Of a stretch of DNA of 64,000 bases, positions 22,507 through 31,042 are shown one piece after another (the first letter of the stretch is position 1; the number at the start of each line of letters is the position of its first letter). The DNA is taken from NCBI GenBank assembly GCA_902536555.1, contig CACAXR010000005.1:1-64000 (forward strand). The letters run 5' to 3'. A model generated the notes under the pieces. That model was not told where the DNA came from. It was given only the letters and a program-made list of their open reading frames with translations, and did no database searches. The translations under genes were made by a program, and so were the position numbers. The DNA comes from an uncultured Prochlorococcus sp. (GTDB lineage Bacteria > Cyanobacteriota > Cyanobacteriia > PCC-6307 > Cyanobiaceae).

Positions 22507-22935
22507 ATGGATATAAAAATTACTAAAACATTAGTAATCCCGTCCAATGAAATTAAGTGGCGATTTTCCAGATCCTCAGGCCCTGGAGGACAAAATGTAA
22601 ATAAAATTGAAAGTAGAGTAGAGATTATTTTTAATTTGGAAGATTCCAAAGTATTAAATGATTATCAGAAAGAAATTCTTAAGAGAAACTTGAAAAACAA
22701 ACTAGTGAATAATACCTTATGTTTAGCGGTTCAAGAGCACAGAAATCAATTATTAAATAGGCAGCTAGCTTTAATGAAATTAAGTTCAATCCTAAAAAAT
22801 GCTTTAAATAAACCATTTAAATTAAGAAAATCTACACAACCCACTAAAGCATCACAAAAGAAAAGAGTTGAGGTTAAGAAAAAACGTGGCGAATTGAAAA
22901 AAAGTAGACAAAAAGAAAAAATATATCAAATATGA
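22507..22935 (+). CDS. arfB: Peptidyl-tRNA hydrolase ArfB (ribosome rescue)
   Basis: Release-factor-like hydrolase that frees peptides from stalled ribosomes. The catalytic GGQ loop is present (RSSGPGGQNVNKIESRVEI, near residues 21-38). The basic C-terminal tail (residues about 105-140, RKSTQPTKASQKKR) would enter the empty mRNA channel. At 142 residues it matches ArfB/YaeJ and is too short for RF1 or RF2. Confidence 0.92.
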   Translation: MDIKITKTLVIPSNEIKWRFSRSSGPGGQNVNKIESRVEIIFNLEDSKVLNDYQKEILKRNLKNKLVNNTLCLAVQEHRNQLLNRQLALMKLSSILKNALNKPFKLRKSTQPTKASQKKRVEVKKKRGELKKSRQKEKIYQI

Positions 22936-23006
22936 ATAAACTAAATAAATATTTTCCTCGCAGATTGTAATCAAACATGTGATAAATTAAATTTTATTTT
23001 GGTTTA

Positions 23007-23255
23007 TTGAATTCAACTAATGATTTCTGGTTAATTGACTCCAATTTTGTAGGGGTGATGCGTTTTTACAAAGATAAAGAACATTCTGATAAATCTATTG
23101 ATTATATGTTTATTGAAGAAGGAATTATTATGGGAATTCATGGAGAAAATCCTCCATTAATGAAAACTAGAAAAAAAATTGTTATAGAAGAAGCAAGATT
23201 ATTGTGGCAAAAATTGTTAAATGAAGGTTGGCAAAAAACTAATAAAAAATGGTGA
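23007..23255 (+). CDS. DUF1651-family small protein
   Basis: TTG start, 82 residues. It has the family pattern FWLIDSN near the N-terminus, EEGIIMGIHGENPPLMKTRK in the middle and ARLLWQKLLNEGWQKT at the end. A paralogue lies at 34741-35007 in this window. The family is confined to marine picocyanobacteria and has no known function. Confidence 0.75.
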   Translation: MNSTNDFWLIDSNFVGVMRFYKDKEHSDKSIDYMFIEEGIIMGIHGENPPLMKTRKKIVIEEARLLWQKLLNEGWQKTNKKW

Positions 23256-23282
23256 GGAAATTCTACAAAAACTTTTTTCATT

Positions 23283-23447
23283 TCAGAAAATAAATGAACC
23301 TTTAGGGTATAGCCAGTAAATTTTTTCCTGTTGTAATAATTTCTTTTTTTGGATGTCGTTTTCATATCTTCTTAACATCATTAGATAGTTTGTAACTCCA
23401 AAAATTACTAAAAAGACAATAAATCTTATTCCTGCCTCAAAGTTCAT
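23283..23447 (-). CDS. 54-residue membrane-anchored small protein
   Basis: Starts MNFEAGIRFIVFLVIFGVTN (one transmembrane helix), then a charged helix YLMMLRRYENDIQKKKLLQQ. The overlapping leftward frame 23138-23365 lacks such structure and is taken as a shadow. It converges on the DUF1651 gene. Function unknown. Confidence 0.5.
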   Translation of the reverse strand: MNFEAGIRFIVFLVIFGVTNYLMMLRRYENDIQKKKLLQQEKIYWLYPKGSFIF

Positions 23448-23539
23448 ATGAGAATTAAGCTTTATTTTAATCTGACAATTACTAATTAAAAATCAATCAG
23501 TATTTATATCTAATTTTAAGGAACCTATATCTTATTTAA

Positions 23540-24403
23540 TTAAATTTTTGATTTTTTTTTCAGAATAAAAAAATATAAAAAACATAAAAAAAATAACAGT
23601 GAAATACCCCAAAAACCACCTAATGGATTTGAATTAATATTTCCTGGGCCTTTTAACCAAATTGGGACATCTTTTGATATTTTAAATAAACCATTATTTA
23701 CTAAAAACCAACCTCCCACAAGTCCTCCATGTAAACCTATACAACCCCATAATGAGTTATCATCTTTCAGTCTCACAAATGCTAAAAATATACCGAGTAA
23801 AAATAATCCAGATAGTATGCTTACCATTTGCCAAAGAGGCAAATTAAATCCAATATGTACAATGCTAAATATTAATGATTGAGAAATTAAGGCTTTTTTT
23901 AAACCAAATTGATTTTTTAATTCTTCTAGAAGCCAGCCTCTAAAGATAAGTTCTTCAGCAAATCCTACTCCGAAGATCAAAAGTAAGCTATTAATCAAAA
24001 TATCTATTGATATTTCGCCTAACCAAATACCATCTTTAAAAAGAATTATAGGGATTAAAATTGCTGATAATAAAATGATTGCTCCAAGGAAACCTTTTAA
24101 AAAATAAAAACATAGCTTAATATTTCTATTTGTTTTCTTTATTCCAACTAATTTCCAAACATTTTTTAATTTCCATCGTACTTCAAACCATTTTGGTAAT
24201 GAAATAACAAAAATTAAAAAAGTTATAATCGTGCCGATTAAAGAGATATTTTCTTTTTCAATTCCTACAAAAATAAGAGGAGTTGCTAAAATCCAACCCA
24301 GAAAATATAGAAAAGGAATGAATATAATAGTTGAAATTATTTTAGGTCTTAAAATAAAAATTTTAAGATATATGCATCTAATTCTCTGAAAAATAATATT
24401 CAT
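23540..24403 (-). CDS. CPBP-family intramembrane metalloprotease
   Basis: A 287-residue polytopic membrane protein with about eight hydrophobic segments. The CPBP/Abi signature is complete: AEELIFRGWLLEEL (EExxxR, motif 1) near the middle, and FSIVHIGFN (His, motif 2) about 30 residues later. A further His occurs in GLHGGLVGGWF (motif 4). The family includes Rce1-like CAAX proteases and bacteriocin self-immunity proteins. The substrate is unknown. Confidence 0.85.
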   Translation of the reverse strand: MNIIFQRIRCIYLKIFILRPKIISTIIFIPFLYFLGWILATPLIFVGIEKENISLIGTIITFLIFVISLPKWFEVRWKLKNVWKLVGIKKTNRNIKLCFYFLKGFLGAIILLSAILIPIILFKDGIWLGEISIDILINSLLLIFGVGFAEELIFRGWLLEELKNQFGLKKALISQSLIFSIVHIGFNLPLWQMVSILSGLFLLGIFLAFVRLKDDNSLWGCIGLHGGLVGGWFLVNNGLFKISKDVPIWLKGPGNINSNPLGGFWGISLLFFLCFLYFFILKKKSKI

Positions 24404-24498
24404 TATGAAAATCGAATTCTCGTTAATTTCTTAAAAAGATAATATAATCTGACTTTATTAAACATTTGATTATTTGAATATTAACTTAAAAATATTCA

Positions 24499-25332
24499 TT
24501 AAACTATTAAAGTTTCATTTGGAAGAATAATTCTTTTTTCTTTTAAAGAGAAATTAGAAGGAACTAAGAATTCTTTTTTAGAATTCGACAAGAAAGATGC
24601 CCACCAAGAAAATGTACTATTGCTCAGTATAGCTAAACTTGAAGATCTTATAATATTAAAATCATTTTTTATAGAATTTGATTTAAGAATTGAAATTTTT
24701 AAATCTATAAAATATTTTTTCATCTCTTTTATAATTTCTTTACCATATTCTCGATCTTCAGAAATAACCTTGAAAGTATTAAATCCCTTTCTAAGTGCAT
24801 ATGCAATTGCTTTTTTATAATATAAATTATCACAAATATTAAGGTGTTTTATTTTAAGGAAGTCACCTCCCCTTACATGGATAATTACATTTTCATTACA
24901 AATTTTAATATGCTCTCTACTCAAGGAAATAGGTCTTAATTTTAATTGACTAAATAAATTATTTATTTCTTCATACTTCCAGTTGTAGATGAAATAACCA
25001 TCAAAAAATAATAATTTTTTATTAAAAAAATAAGAATTTTTTAAATAAAAGTTCCTATCATTTACACCTATGTATGGTACATAACTGCCAAATCTTAGTG
25101 CTGCAGAACTTCTTGCTAAAAATCTTGTAAATAAATTTATTTTTCTGGAATTATCATAATAAAGCCAATCAGGAATTTCAAAAATATAATTGAGGCAATT
25201 TTCTCTTTTGGGGATGTGAATATCTCCTAGGAAGGAAATTATTACTTTTTCGTTCTTATTACGATATTTCAAAAATGCTGCGGTTTGAAATAATTGATTA
25301 CCTAATCCTCCAAGCATTCTAGAAAAAAGCAT
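24499..25332 (-). CDS. Glycosyltransferase family 11 (alpha-1,2-fucosyltransferase-like)
   Basis: A 277-residue cytosolic transferase. The N-terminal GGLGNQLFQTAAFLKY is the GT11 signature. HVRGGDFLKI near 150 corresponds to the HxRRxD GDP-sugar motif, and LSNSTFSWWASFLS near 235 is the third motif. It probably adds fucose or a related 6-deoxysugar to lipopolysaccharide O-chains. It is transcribed divergently from a GT2 gene in a small surface-polysaccharide patch. Confidence 0.88.
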   Translation of the reverse strand: MLFSRMLGGLGNQLFQTAAFLKYRNKNEKVIISFLGDIHIPKRENCLNYIFEIPDWLYYDNSRKINLFTRFLARSSAALRFGSYVPYIGVNDRNFYLKNSYFFNKKLLFFDGYFIYNWKYEEINNLFSQLKLRPISLSREHIKICNENVIIHVRGGDFLKIKHLNICDNLYYKKAIAYALRKGFNTFKVISEDREYGKEIIKEMKKYFIDLKISILKSNSIKNDFNIIRSSSLAILSNSTFSWWASFLSNSKKEFLVPSNFSLKEKRIILPNETLIV

Positions 25333-25431
25333 TTTTTAAATAAAAAATATAAAGTTAATAAAAAGATTCTTTAGATGGTTCTAAACTTATATTAAGTATA
25401 TAATTTTAAGTTAATGTTATTTAAATTCTAA

Positions 25432-26199
25432 TTGAAAAAATATCCAATTTATAAAAAAAATTCATCTTACTTATTTAATATAGTAGTCCCTTTATTCAAT
25501 GCTGAGAAATATATAGAAAAGTGCCTTAATTCTATTATTAAGCAATCTTATAAAAAATTTCATGTTCAAATAGTCGATGATTGTTCTACTGATTCTTCTT
25601 ATGAAGTCGCTTATTCAATATGTAAAAAGCATAAGAATTTTGAGATAATTAAAAATTCCAGGAGATTAGGAGCATTAAATAATATTTTTAATTTGCTTAA
25701 TAAAAAAATAGAAAAACCATCTCGGACCATTGATATTTTAATTGATGGAGATGATTACTTATATAGTGGTGATGTTTTAAATATTCTTAACGAAAAGTAT
25801 GCAGAAACAGATTGTTTAATTACATATGGTTCGCATTTATGCTCAAAAGGTGTGCGAGGTAAAAAATATCCAGGCTTAATAAGAAGATTTAACTTATATA
25901 GAGAATATTTTTGGTACGCCTCCCATTTAAGAACTTTTAGACATGATTTGTGGTTATCTGTTGATAAGAATGATTTATTAGATAAAAATAGAAAATACTA
26001 TTCTGTTGCTTGGGATCTGGCAATAATGTTCCCGATGTTAGAAATGGCAGGCTCACGTCAAGAGTTTGTTAAGGATGTTCTATATGTATATAACGATGAG
26101 AATCCCATCAGTGATCATAAAATAAGAAGAAAACAACAAATATTAGCTGCAAAAGAAATAAGAAAAAAAGTAAAATATTGTAAGAAAGATTTTATTTGA
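25432..26199 (+). CDS. Glycosyltransferase family 2
   Basis: TTG start, 255 residues. The GT-A fold has FNIVVPLFNAEKYIEKCL at the N-terminus, VQIVDDCSTDSS (nucleotide-sugar Asp) near 45 and the metal-binding DGDD near 105 (LIDGDDYLYSG). There are no transmembrane helices. With the neighbouring GT11 it probably decorates cell-surface glycans that phages and grazers recognise. Acceptor and donor sugars cannot be inferred. Confidence 0.85.
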   Translation: MKKYPIYKKNSSYLFNIVVPLFNAEKYIEKCLNSIIKQSYKKFHVQIVDDCSTDSSYEVAYSICKKHKNFEIIKNSRRLGALNNIFNLLNKKIEKPSRTIDILIDGDDYLYSGDVLNILNEKYAETDCLITYGSHLCSKGVRGKKYPGLIRRFNLYREYFWYASHLRTFRHDLWLSVDKNDLLDKNRKYYSVAWDLAIMFPMLEMAGSRQEFVKDVLYVYNDENPISDHKIRRKQQILAAKEIRKKVKYCKKDFI

Positions 26200-26364
26200 A
26201 ATTCCTTTTGATATTTTATCTTTTTTTGAACTAACCCACATTAGTCTTATCCCTTTTTATATCTAAATTTATTCAAAATGTTTTTTTTTCGTAATACTTA
26301 AAAATTTAACTATTGAAAATGCTTAAAAGTGATGTTTATTGAATTTATATATTTATAAAAATTT

Positions 26365-26454
26365 ATGGTTATTAATCTTTCAACTTTAATTTTTACATTA
26401 TTATCTCCATTGCTTATTTTTGCAGTAATAGTATCTGTTTACTTATTTCACTAG
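26365..26454 (+). CDS. 29-residue membrane micro-protein
   Basis: Entirely one hydrophobic helix, MVINLSTLIFTLLSPLLIFA followed by VIVSVYLFH. No family is recognised. Called from composition in an otherwise empty stretch. Confidence 0.35.
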   Translation: MVINLSTLIFTLLSPLLIFAVIVSVYLFH

Positions 26455-26483
26455 GAAGTATTTATCAAATAAGTTTAATTAAT

Positions 26484-26579
26484 TTAAGGGTGTATTATTC
26501 CTACTTTTTCTAATGCAAATGATAAAACTGCAATTAACGCCATCAATGTTAAGATCTTGTTCTTTTTGATGAAATCCAT
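26484..26579 (-). CDS. 31-residue membrane micro-protein
   Basis: Basic start MDFIKKNKILTLMALIAVLS then FALEKVGIIHP. The layout is typical of a one-helix membrane protein. It converges with the previous micro-gene. Confidence 0.45.
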   Translation of the reverse strand: MDFIKKNKILTLMALIAVLSFALEKVGIIHP

Positions 26580-26653
26580 TTTGGATATTAATAATCTATT
26601 TATTAAATTCTTATATAAAATAATAAAGAATTATAGTCATTATAACAATTACG

Positions 26654-26746
26654 ATGGAAACCATATATTTAGGAGATTTAGTTCCTTTAATAGCTTCTTA
26701 TAAAAAGATTATTGAAAAATATGATAAAGGCATAAAAGAAGGTTAA
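26654..26746 (+). CDS. 30-residue soluble micro-protein
   Basis: METIYLGDLVPLIASYKKII followed by EKYDKGIKEG. A short amphipathic helix, not a membrane segment. Unknown and only moderately supported. Confidence 0.35.
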   Translation: METIYLGDLVPLIASYKKIIEKYDKGIKEG

Positions 26747-26797
26747 TTTTATGAAGAATCTATTGGCGGAGACTTTTAATTACCCTGATTGGTAAAT

Positions 26798-26977
26798 ATG
26801 CTTACAACAAAAATAACTTTTACCTTGGCAGAGTGGATTAGATAGTGGCGTTAGTGCCGTGATAAGAATCCTTCTATTGATGATTGTGTAAAATTTGTTC
26901 AGTCTAAAATGGAAGATTATAAACTTTCTGAAAGTGATAAAAGAATAATAGAATCAATTCTGCTCTATGAATCTTAA
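26798..26977 (+). pseudogene. Small gene interrupted by two in-frame amber codons
   Basis: One frame of 60 codons from ATG 26798 to TAA 26977 contains TAG at 26843-26845 and at 26852-26854. Otherwise the translation looks like a real soluble protein: TKITFTLAEWIR, then CRDKNPSIDDCVKFVQSKM, then SESDKRIIESILLYES. The stops fall in a Trp/Arg-rich spot where CAG to TAG or TGG to TAG changes are easy. Most likely a decayed gene. A restart at a later ATG is possible. Confidence 0.5.
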
Positions 26978-27385
26978 TAACCAAAAATTATAGGCTTTAA
27001 TTTTTATATTTATCTTAAAAAAAAACAAAACATCATTAAAATCCTCTTACAAATTAAGAAAAAAGTAAATCAGCATATTTACGGATTTACTGAAAATGTA
27101 AAAAGGAGTAATTTATAAATGTTGAGTTCGGAGGCAATCTAAATGATTGATAGTCCGCCTGAAATTTAGCAAATTCCAAAATATAGGAAGCGTATTCCTG
27201 AGAATGGGATTATTCGAAAATTAAAGTTCAATCAATTAGTCTGATAAGACTTCGCTTTATAATTACTTGCGACAATAGGGACTAAAATTATCGAGATAAA
27301 TCCCCGAATTCACGTATTTTAGGTTTATGAGTAAATAGACTTAAAAGTATGTAATTTTATATCCTTTAAGAAGGAAATGAGATAT
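26978..27385. other. Gene-free stretch, possible small RNA
   Basis: About 400 bp with no convincing protein gene, yet it ends in a strong terminator. Around 27124-27168 it can fold with CAATC/GATTG inside AGGC/GCCT. This makes a transcribed non-coding RNA plausible. No known cyanobacterial RNA motif (Yfr1, Yfr2, 6S, tmRNA) was recognised. Confidence 0.35.
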
Positions 27386-27415
27386 TAAAAAGGACTGTTC
27401 AAACAGTCCTTTTTT
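27386..27415 (+). terminator. Strong intrinsic terminator without an obvious gene
   Basis: AGGACTGTT and AACAGTCCT form a 9-bp stem around a 2-nt loop, extended by A/T pairs and followed by T6. It lies 80 bp before the proline iminopeptidase gene, with no protein gene in the 400 bp before it. Confidence 0.85.
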
Positions 27416-27494
27416 AATGTTTAAGAAATTTCTTCTAAACTATGAAGTCTTTTTGGATAATATAGATTTATAAAGTGATTAAAAATATTTAAAA

Positions 27495-28445
27495 ATGAAA
27501 GATCAAGTTTTGTTTCCGAAGATTGAAGTGCGTGAAAAGGGTTTTTTAAAGGTTAGTGATATTCATTCTATTTATTGGGAAAGATCTGGAAATCCAAATG
27601 GAAAAAAAATACTTGTTATTCATGGAGGTCCAGGCGGAGGAAGTCAACCAAGATATAGAAGATACTTTGATCCAGATAAATTCGATATTATTCAATTTGA
27701 CCAAAGAGGATGCGGTTCCTCAACTCCTTTCTCCGAATTAAAAGAAAATACGACTAATCATTTAGTTGATGATATTGAGAAATTAAGGATTCTTTTAAAA
27801 ATAGATACTTGGCATTTGTTTGGAGGATCTTGGGGGTCAACACTTTCACTTATATATGCAATTAAATATCCCTTAAGAGTTATGAGCTTAACTTTGCGAG
27901 GTATATTTTTATGTAGAAAGTTTGAATTATTATGGTTCTATCAATATGGTGCAAGTGAGATATTCCCTGATAAATTTGAAGAATATATTTCTGTAATACC
28001 AAAAGAAGAAAGAAATGATTTGATAAGTTCTTTTTATAAATATCTAACATCTTCAGATGCGAATCTTAGATCAAAAGCAGCAGCAGCTTGGACAAAATGG
28101 GAACTCTCAACTAGTCATTTAATAAATAAAAAATTTGATTTTGATAAGTCCCAAGTTAATTCTTTTTCAGATGCCTTTGCAAGGATAGAATGTCATTATT
28201 TTATTAATAATATTTTCTTAGAAGATGATTTTATTTTGAAAAATATTAAAACAATAGAATCGATTCCGACAAAAATAATTCAAGGTAGGTATGACATTGT
28301 ATGTCCTGTTAGGAGTGCTTGGGATCTAAATAAGAAATTAAAAAATTCTGAATTAATTATTGTTAATGACGCTGGTCATTCAATGAGTGAAAAAGGTATT
28401 AGTATCGAATTAATAAAAGCTGTAAAAGGAATTCAAAATCTCTAA
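27495..28445 (+). CDS. pip: Proline iminopeptidase
   Basis: An alpha/beta hydrolase (family S33) that removes N-terminal proline from peptides. 316 residues. Oxyanion segment HGGPGGG near 43-49, nucleophile elbow FGGSWGSTL near 113 (catalytic Ser), QGRYDIVCP near 266 (Asp) and DAGHSMSEKG near 295 (His). Length and motifs match the cytosolic monomeric enzyme. Stand-alone gene behind an intrinsic terminator. Confidence 0.93.
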   Translation: MKDQVLFPKIEVREKGFLKVSDIHSIYWERSGNPNGKKILVIHGGPGGGSQPRYRRYFDPDKFDIIQFDQRGCGSSTPFSELKENTTNHLVDDIEKLRILLKIDTWHLFGGSWGSTLSLIYAIKYPLRVMSLTLRGIFLCRKFELLWFYQYGASEIFPDKFEEYISVIPKEERNDLISSFYKYLTSSDANLRSKAAAAWTKWELSTSHLINKKFDFDKSQVNSFSDAFARIECHYFINNIFLEDDFILKNIKTIESIPTKIIQGRYDIVCPVRSAWDLNKKLKNSELIIVNDAGHSMSEKGISIELIKAVKGIQNL

Positions 28446-28468
28446 AAGAGAGAATATTTCTTTGAAAA

Positions 28469-28642
28469 TTAAAGGCCATTATCTTCAATATTTTGTGCAA
28501 TACTCCTAAGAAGTTCGACGATATCAGAATCTTCGCATTGAGTATCTTCTTTAAGCAAAATGCACTCGTCTCTAATACTTACATTAGTACTCCACCATAT
28601 ACCTGAACTATTGGTATCGTCCCATTCAAATCTTTCAGACAT
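28469..28642 (-). CDS. Acidic small protein, 57 aa
   Basis: Starts MSERFEWDDTNSSGIWWSTN and ends DIVELLRSIAQNIEDNGL. It is strongly acidic, has two cysteines (DECILL, TQCEDS) and lacks a membrane segment. The reading frame is clean and fills the gap between pip and the photolyase gene. No family is recognised. Confidence 0.55.
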   Translation of the reverse strand: MSERFEWDDTNSSGIWWSTNVSIRDECILLKEDTQCEDSDIVELLRSIAQNIEDNGL

Positions 28643-28786
28643 AATTAATAAAATCTAATAAATACTTTAAAGCTTGCATTAATTCATCGTGAATTTATAT
28701 TTTGAAGTTCAAAATTTAAAAAACTTTTCTATTCAGTAAATTTTCTATGCAGTAAAAAGGAATCTGGAAATTTCTGACAATAAAAT

Positions 28787-30283
28787 TTAGAAATCTAATT
28801 TCAGTTCATATTGTACTTCCTTTTCCTTAGAAACAATTTTTTTATTATTTATATTTTTTCTAAGCCTTTTTCTAGAACCATGTTTTAAATAAATTTCTTT
28901 TGAGATATCCCAATATCCATCCTTTTTAGTGATTTCCTGAATTTTCTTCCTTGCAGTTTTAGTGCTATTTGAGATGTCAATTATTGGTTTTATGTAATTA
29001 ACTTGTTCATATTCTTCTTTATTAAATTTTGATAATAGCCATGGTTCATGAATGAAATTAAGTGATATATCCTTTAATTCTGGTATCCATTTTTTTATAA
29101 ATTTTCCTTGAGGATCATGATCTTTTCCCTGCTTAATAGGATTATAAATTCTATTGGTATTGATAGAAGTAGTTCCAGATTGCATTTGGCATTGGTTCCA
29201 GTGTATTCCAGGCTCATAATCTACAAATTTATTTGCTAATTCTGTACCTGAATCTTGCCATGGTAGCCATAAATTATAGCTAGCAAACGATATTAACATG
29301 GCTCGCATCCTGAAGTTAATCCATCCATTGAAATTTAATGAGCGCATACATGCATCTAAAAAAGGGAAGCCCGTATTCCCTGCACTCCATAAATAAAGTA
29401 ATTCATTATTTTTTTCTCTAATATTTTTAAAAAAAGGATGGAATTCCCTAAACTCTATTTCTGGTTCACTTTCAAGTTTCTGAATAAAATGACAATGCCA
29501 AGTTAATCTACTTTTTAACATCCTGGAATTATTTTTTTTTGATATATTTGCCTTATTAAAAACTTCTTTCAATGAAATGCATCCCCAACAAATATATGGA
29601 GATAGTCTTGTACAACTATCAAATGATTTTTCTGGGCTAGAAATATCTTTTGAATAAGAATCTAATTTATTACTAAAGAAGTATTGCATTCTTTCTAAAC
29701 CTTTCTTTCTTCCTCCTTGCATTCTTCCTGGACACATTTCTTTTTTAAAGGAAAAAATTATGTCTGAGGGTATTTCTCCAATATCAAAGTTAATGGAATT
29801 AATTCTCAAAGGAGCCTTAAAAAAGTTTTTTTCGGAATTTTTTTGCCACTTTTTAGACCAATTATTCCTATCAAAATTTTCTCTAAAAACTGAAAATTGT
29901 AGAAATTCCTTCCAAATAATATTTTTGCTTAAAGCCCATTCTCTTACTTTTTGATCTCTTTTATAAGTAAGCCAATCTCCTGTTTCTTGATGGCTATATA
30001 TGCCCTTGATTTTAAATTTTGAACTAATTTCATCAAAAATACTAATAACATTTCCAGTCCTAATAATTAGTGGTTGTCCAATATCAGCAAGTGCATTTCT
30101 TAAATCTATTAGACTTTCTTTGCAAAATTGCCATTGTCTATATGAATGAGTATTTTGGCTCCAAATATCTAACTCAATAATGTAAATAGGTAAAATATCA
30201 TCATCTTTTTTAGCCTCACAAAGAGCTTCGTTATCAAAGATTCTTAAATCTTTCTTAAACCATAAGATATTTATTTCTTTCAT
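28787..30283 (-). CDS. phrB: Cryptochrome/DNA photolyase family protein
   Basis: Flavoprotein, probably repairing cyclobutane pyrimidine dimers with blue light. ATG 30283 (498 aa) is preferred over the TTG five codons upstream because a GAAAGAAA ribosome site precedes it. The N-terminal alpha/beta domain begins INILWFKKDLRIFDNEAL. The FAD domain has NFRMRAMLISFASYNLWLPW near 335, then HWNQCQMQSGTTSINTNRIY and NPIKQGKDHDPQGKFIKKW. The usual class I NNGGWQW segment is replaced by HWNQCQMQ, so it belongs to a divergent subgroup; repair function is likely but not certain. Confidence 0.8.
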   Translation of the reverse strand: MKEINILWFKKDLRIFDNEALCEAKKDDDILPIYIIELDIWSQNTHSYRQWQFCKESLIDLRNALADIGQPLIIRTGNVISIFDEISSKFKIKGIYSHQETGDWLTYKRDQKVREWALSKNIIWKEFLQFSVFRENFDRNNWSKKWQKNSEKNFFKAPLRINSINFDIGEIPSDIIFSFKKEMCPGRMQGGRKKGLERMQYFFSNKLDSYSKDISSPEKSFDSCTRLSPYICWGCISLKEVFNKANISKKNNSRMLKSRLTWHCHFIQKLESEPEIEFREFHPFFKNIREKNNELLYLWSAGNTGFPFLDACMRSLNFNGWINFRMRAMLISFASYNLWLPWQDSGTELANKFVDYEPGIHWNQCQMQSGTTSINTNRIYNPIKQGKDHDPQGKFIKKWIPELKDISLNFIHEPWLLSKFNKEEYEQVNYIKPIIDISNSTKTARKKIQEITKKDGYWDISKEIYLKHGSRKRLRKNINNKKIVSKEKEVQYELKLDF

Positions 30284-30369
30284 AATTTTTTCTTTCAATC
30301 CTAGAAAAATAAGATTAAGTTTGTAGGTAAAAAATATAAAAAATTTTAGAATAAATAAAAATCAAAAAA

Positions 30370-30993
30370 ATGAAAATAACAAAAAAACTTTGGGAGGATA
30401 ATTATGAGGTTGCTTTACTAAGTTTAAATACAAAATTTGTTCAAGGTTTAAAGAACGGAAATCTTCCAAAAAAGATATTTCAAGAATATTTAGCTCAAGA
30501 TTATTTCTTTTTAGAGACTTTCGCTAAGGCATATGGTCTTGCAGTTTCTAAATCAAAAGATAAATACTCAATAAGGAAGTTGAGTGAACTTTTAATGGGC
30601 GTTTCGGAGGAGTTAATACTTCATGAAACTTATGCAAAAGAATGGGATATTGATTTATCTAAAAACTATATAAAAAAAGCTACTAAAAATTATACAGATT
30701 TCCTTGATGATACTTCCAAAAGACTTAGCTCTGTTGAAATAATGTTTGCCATGACTCCATGTATGCGACTTTATTCTTGGATAGGTAAAAGTTTGTATAA
30801 GGAGGATTTTGGCATTAAATATAAAGAATGGATAATTACTTATTCTGATGAGAGCTTTGAAAAGCTAGCAGATTCACTTGAAAATCTTATTGAGACTAAT
30901 AAAGAAACATATGATATTAATCAGGCCAAATATTTATACAGAAGAGCTATGGAATTGGAGTTAGATTTTTTTAATGCATATTCAGATTTCTGA
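30370..30993 (+). CDS. tenA: TenA-family aminopyrimidine aminohydrolase
   Basis: Thiamine-salvage enzyme releasing hydroxymethylpyrimidine from degraded thiamine. 207 residues, all-helical. Tyr/Asp residues near 40-50 (QEYLAQDYFFLETFA), the catalytic Cys at about 131 (MTPCMRLYSW) and the C-terminal Glu in MELELDFFNAY match the TenA_C group. It is followed 49 bp later by thiD, whose kinase uses the product, so the pair forms a pyrimidine-salvage operon. Confidence 0.88.
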   Translation: MKITKKLWEDNYEVALLSLNTKFVQGLKNGNLPKKIFQEYLAQDYFFLETFAKAYGLAVSKSKDKYSIRKLSELLMGVSEELILHETYAKEWDIDLSKNYIKKATKNYTDFLDDTSKRLSSVEIMFAMTPCMRLYSWIGKSLYKEDFGIKYKEWIITYSDESFEKLADSLENLIETNKETYDINQAKYLYRRAMELELDFFNAYSDF

Positions 30994-31042
30994 TTTAAAT
31001 TAAAATTTACTTATAGTGCTTTCAAAAACGAGTTAAAAAATT

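Noticed and set aside
30994-31042. Thiamine riboswitch for tenA-thiD
   Set aside because: The spaces before both genes lack CTGAGA and the other conserved TPP-riboswitch boxes.
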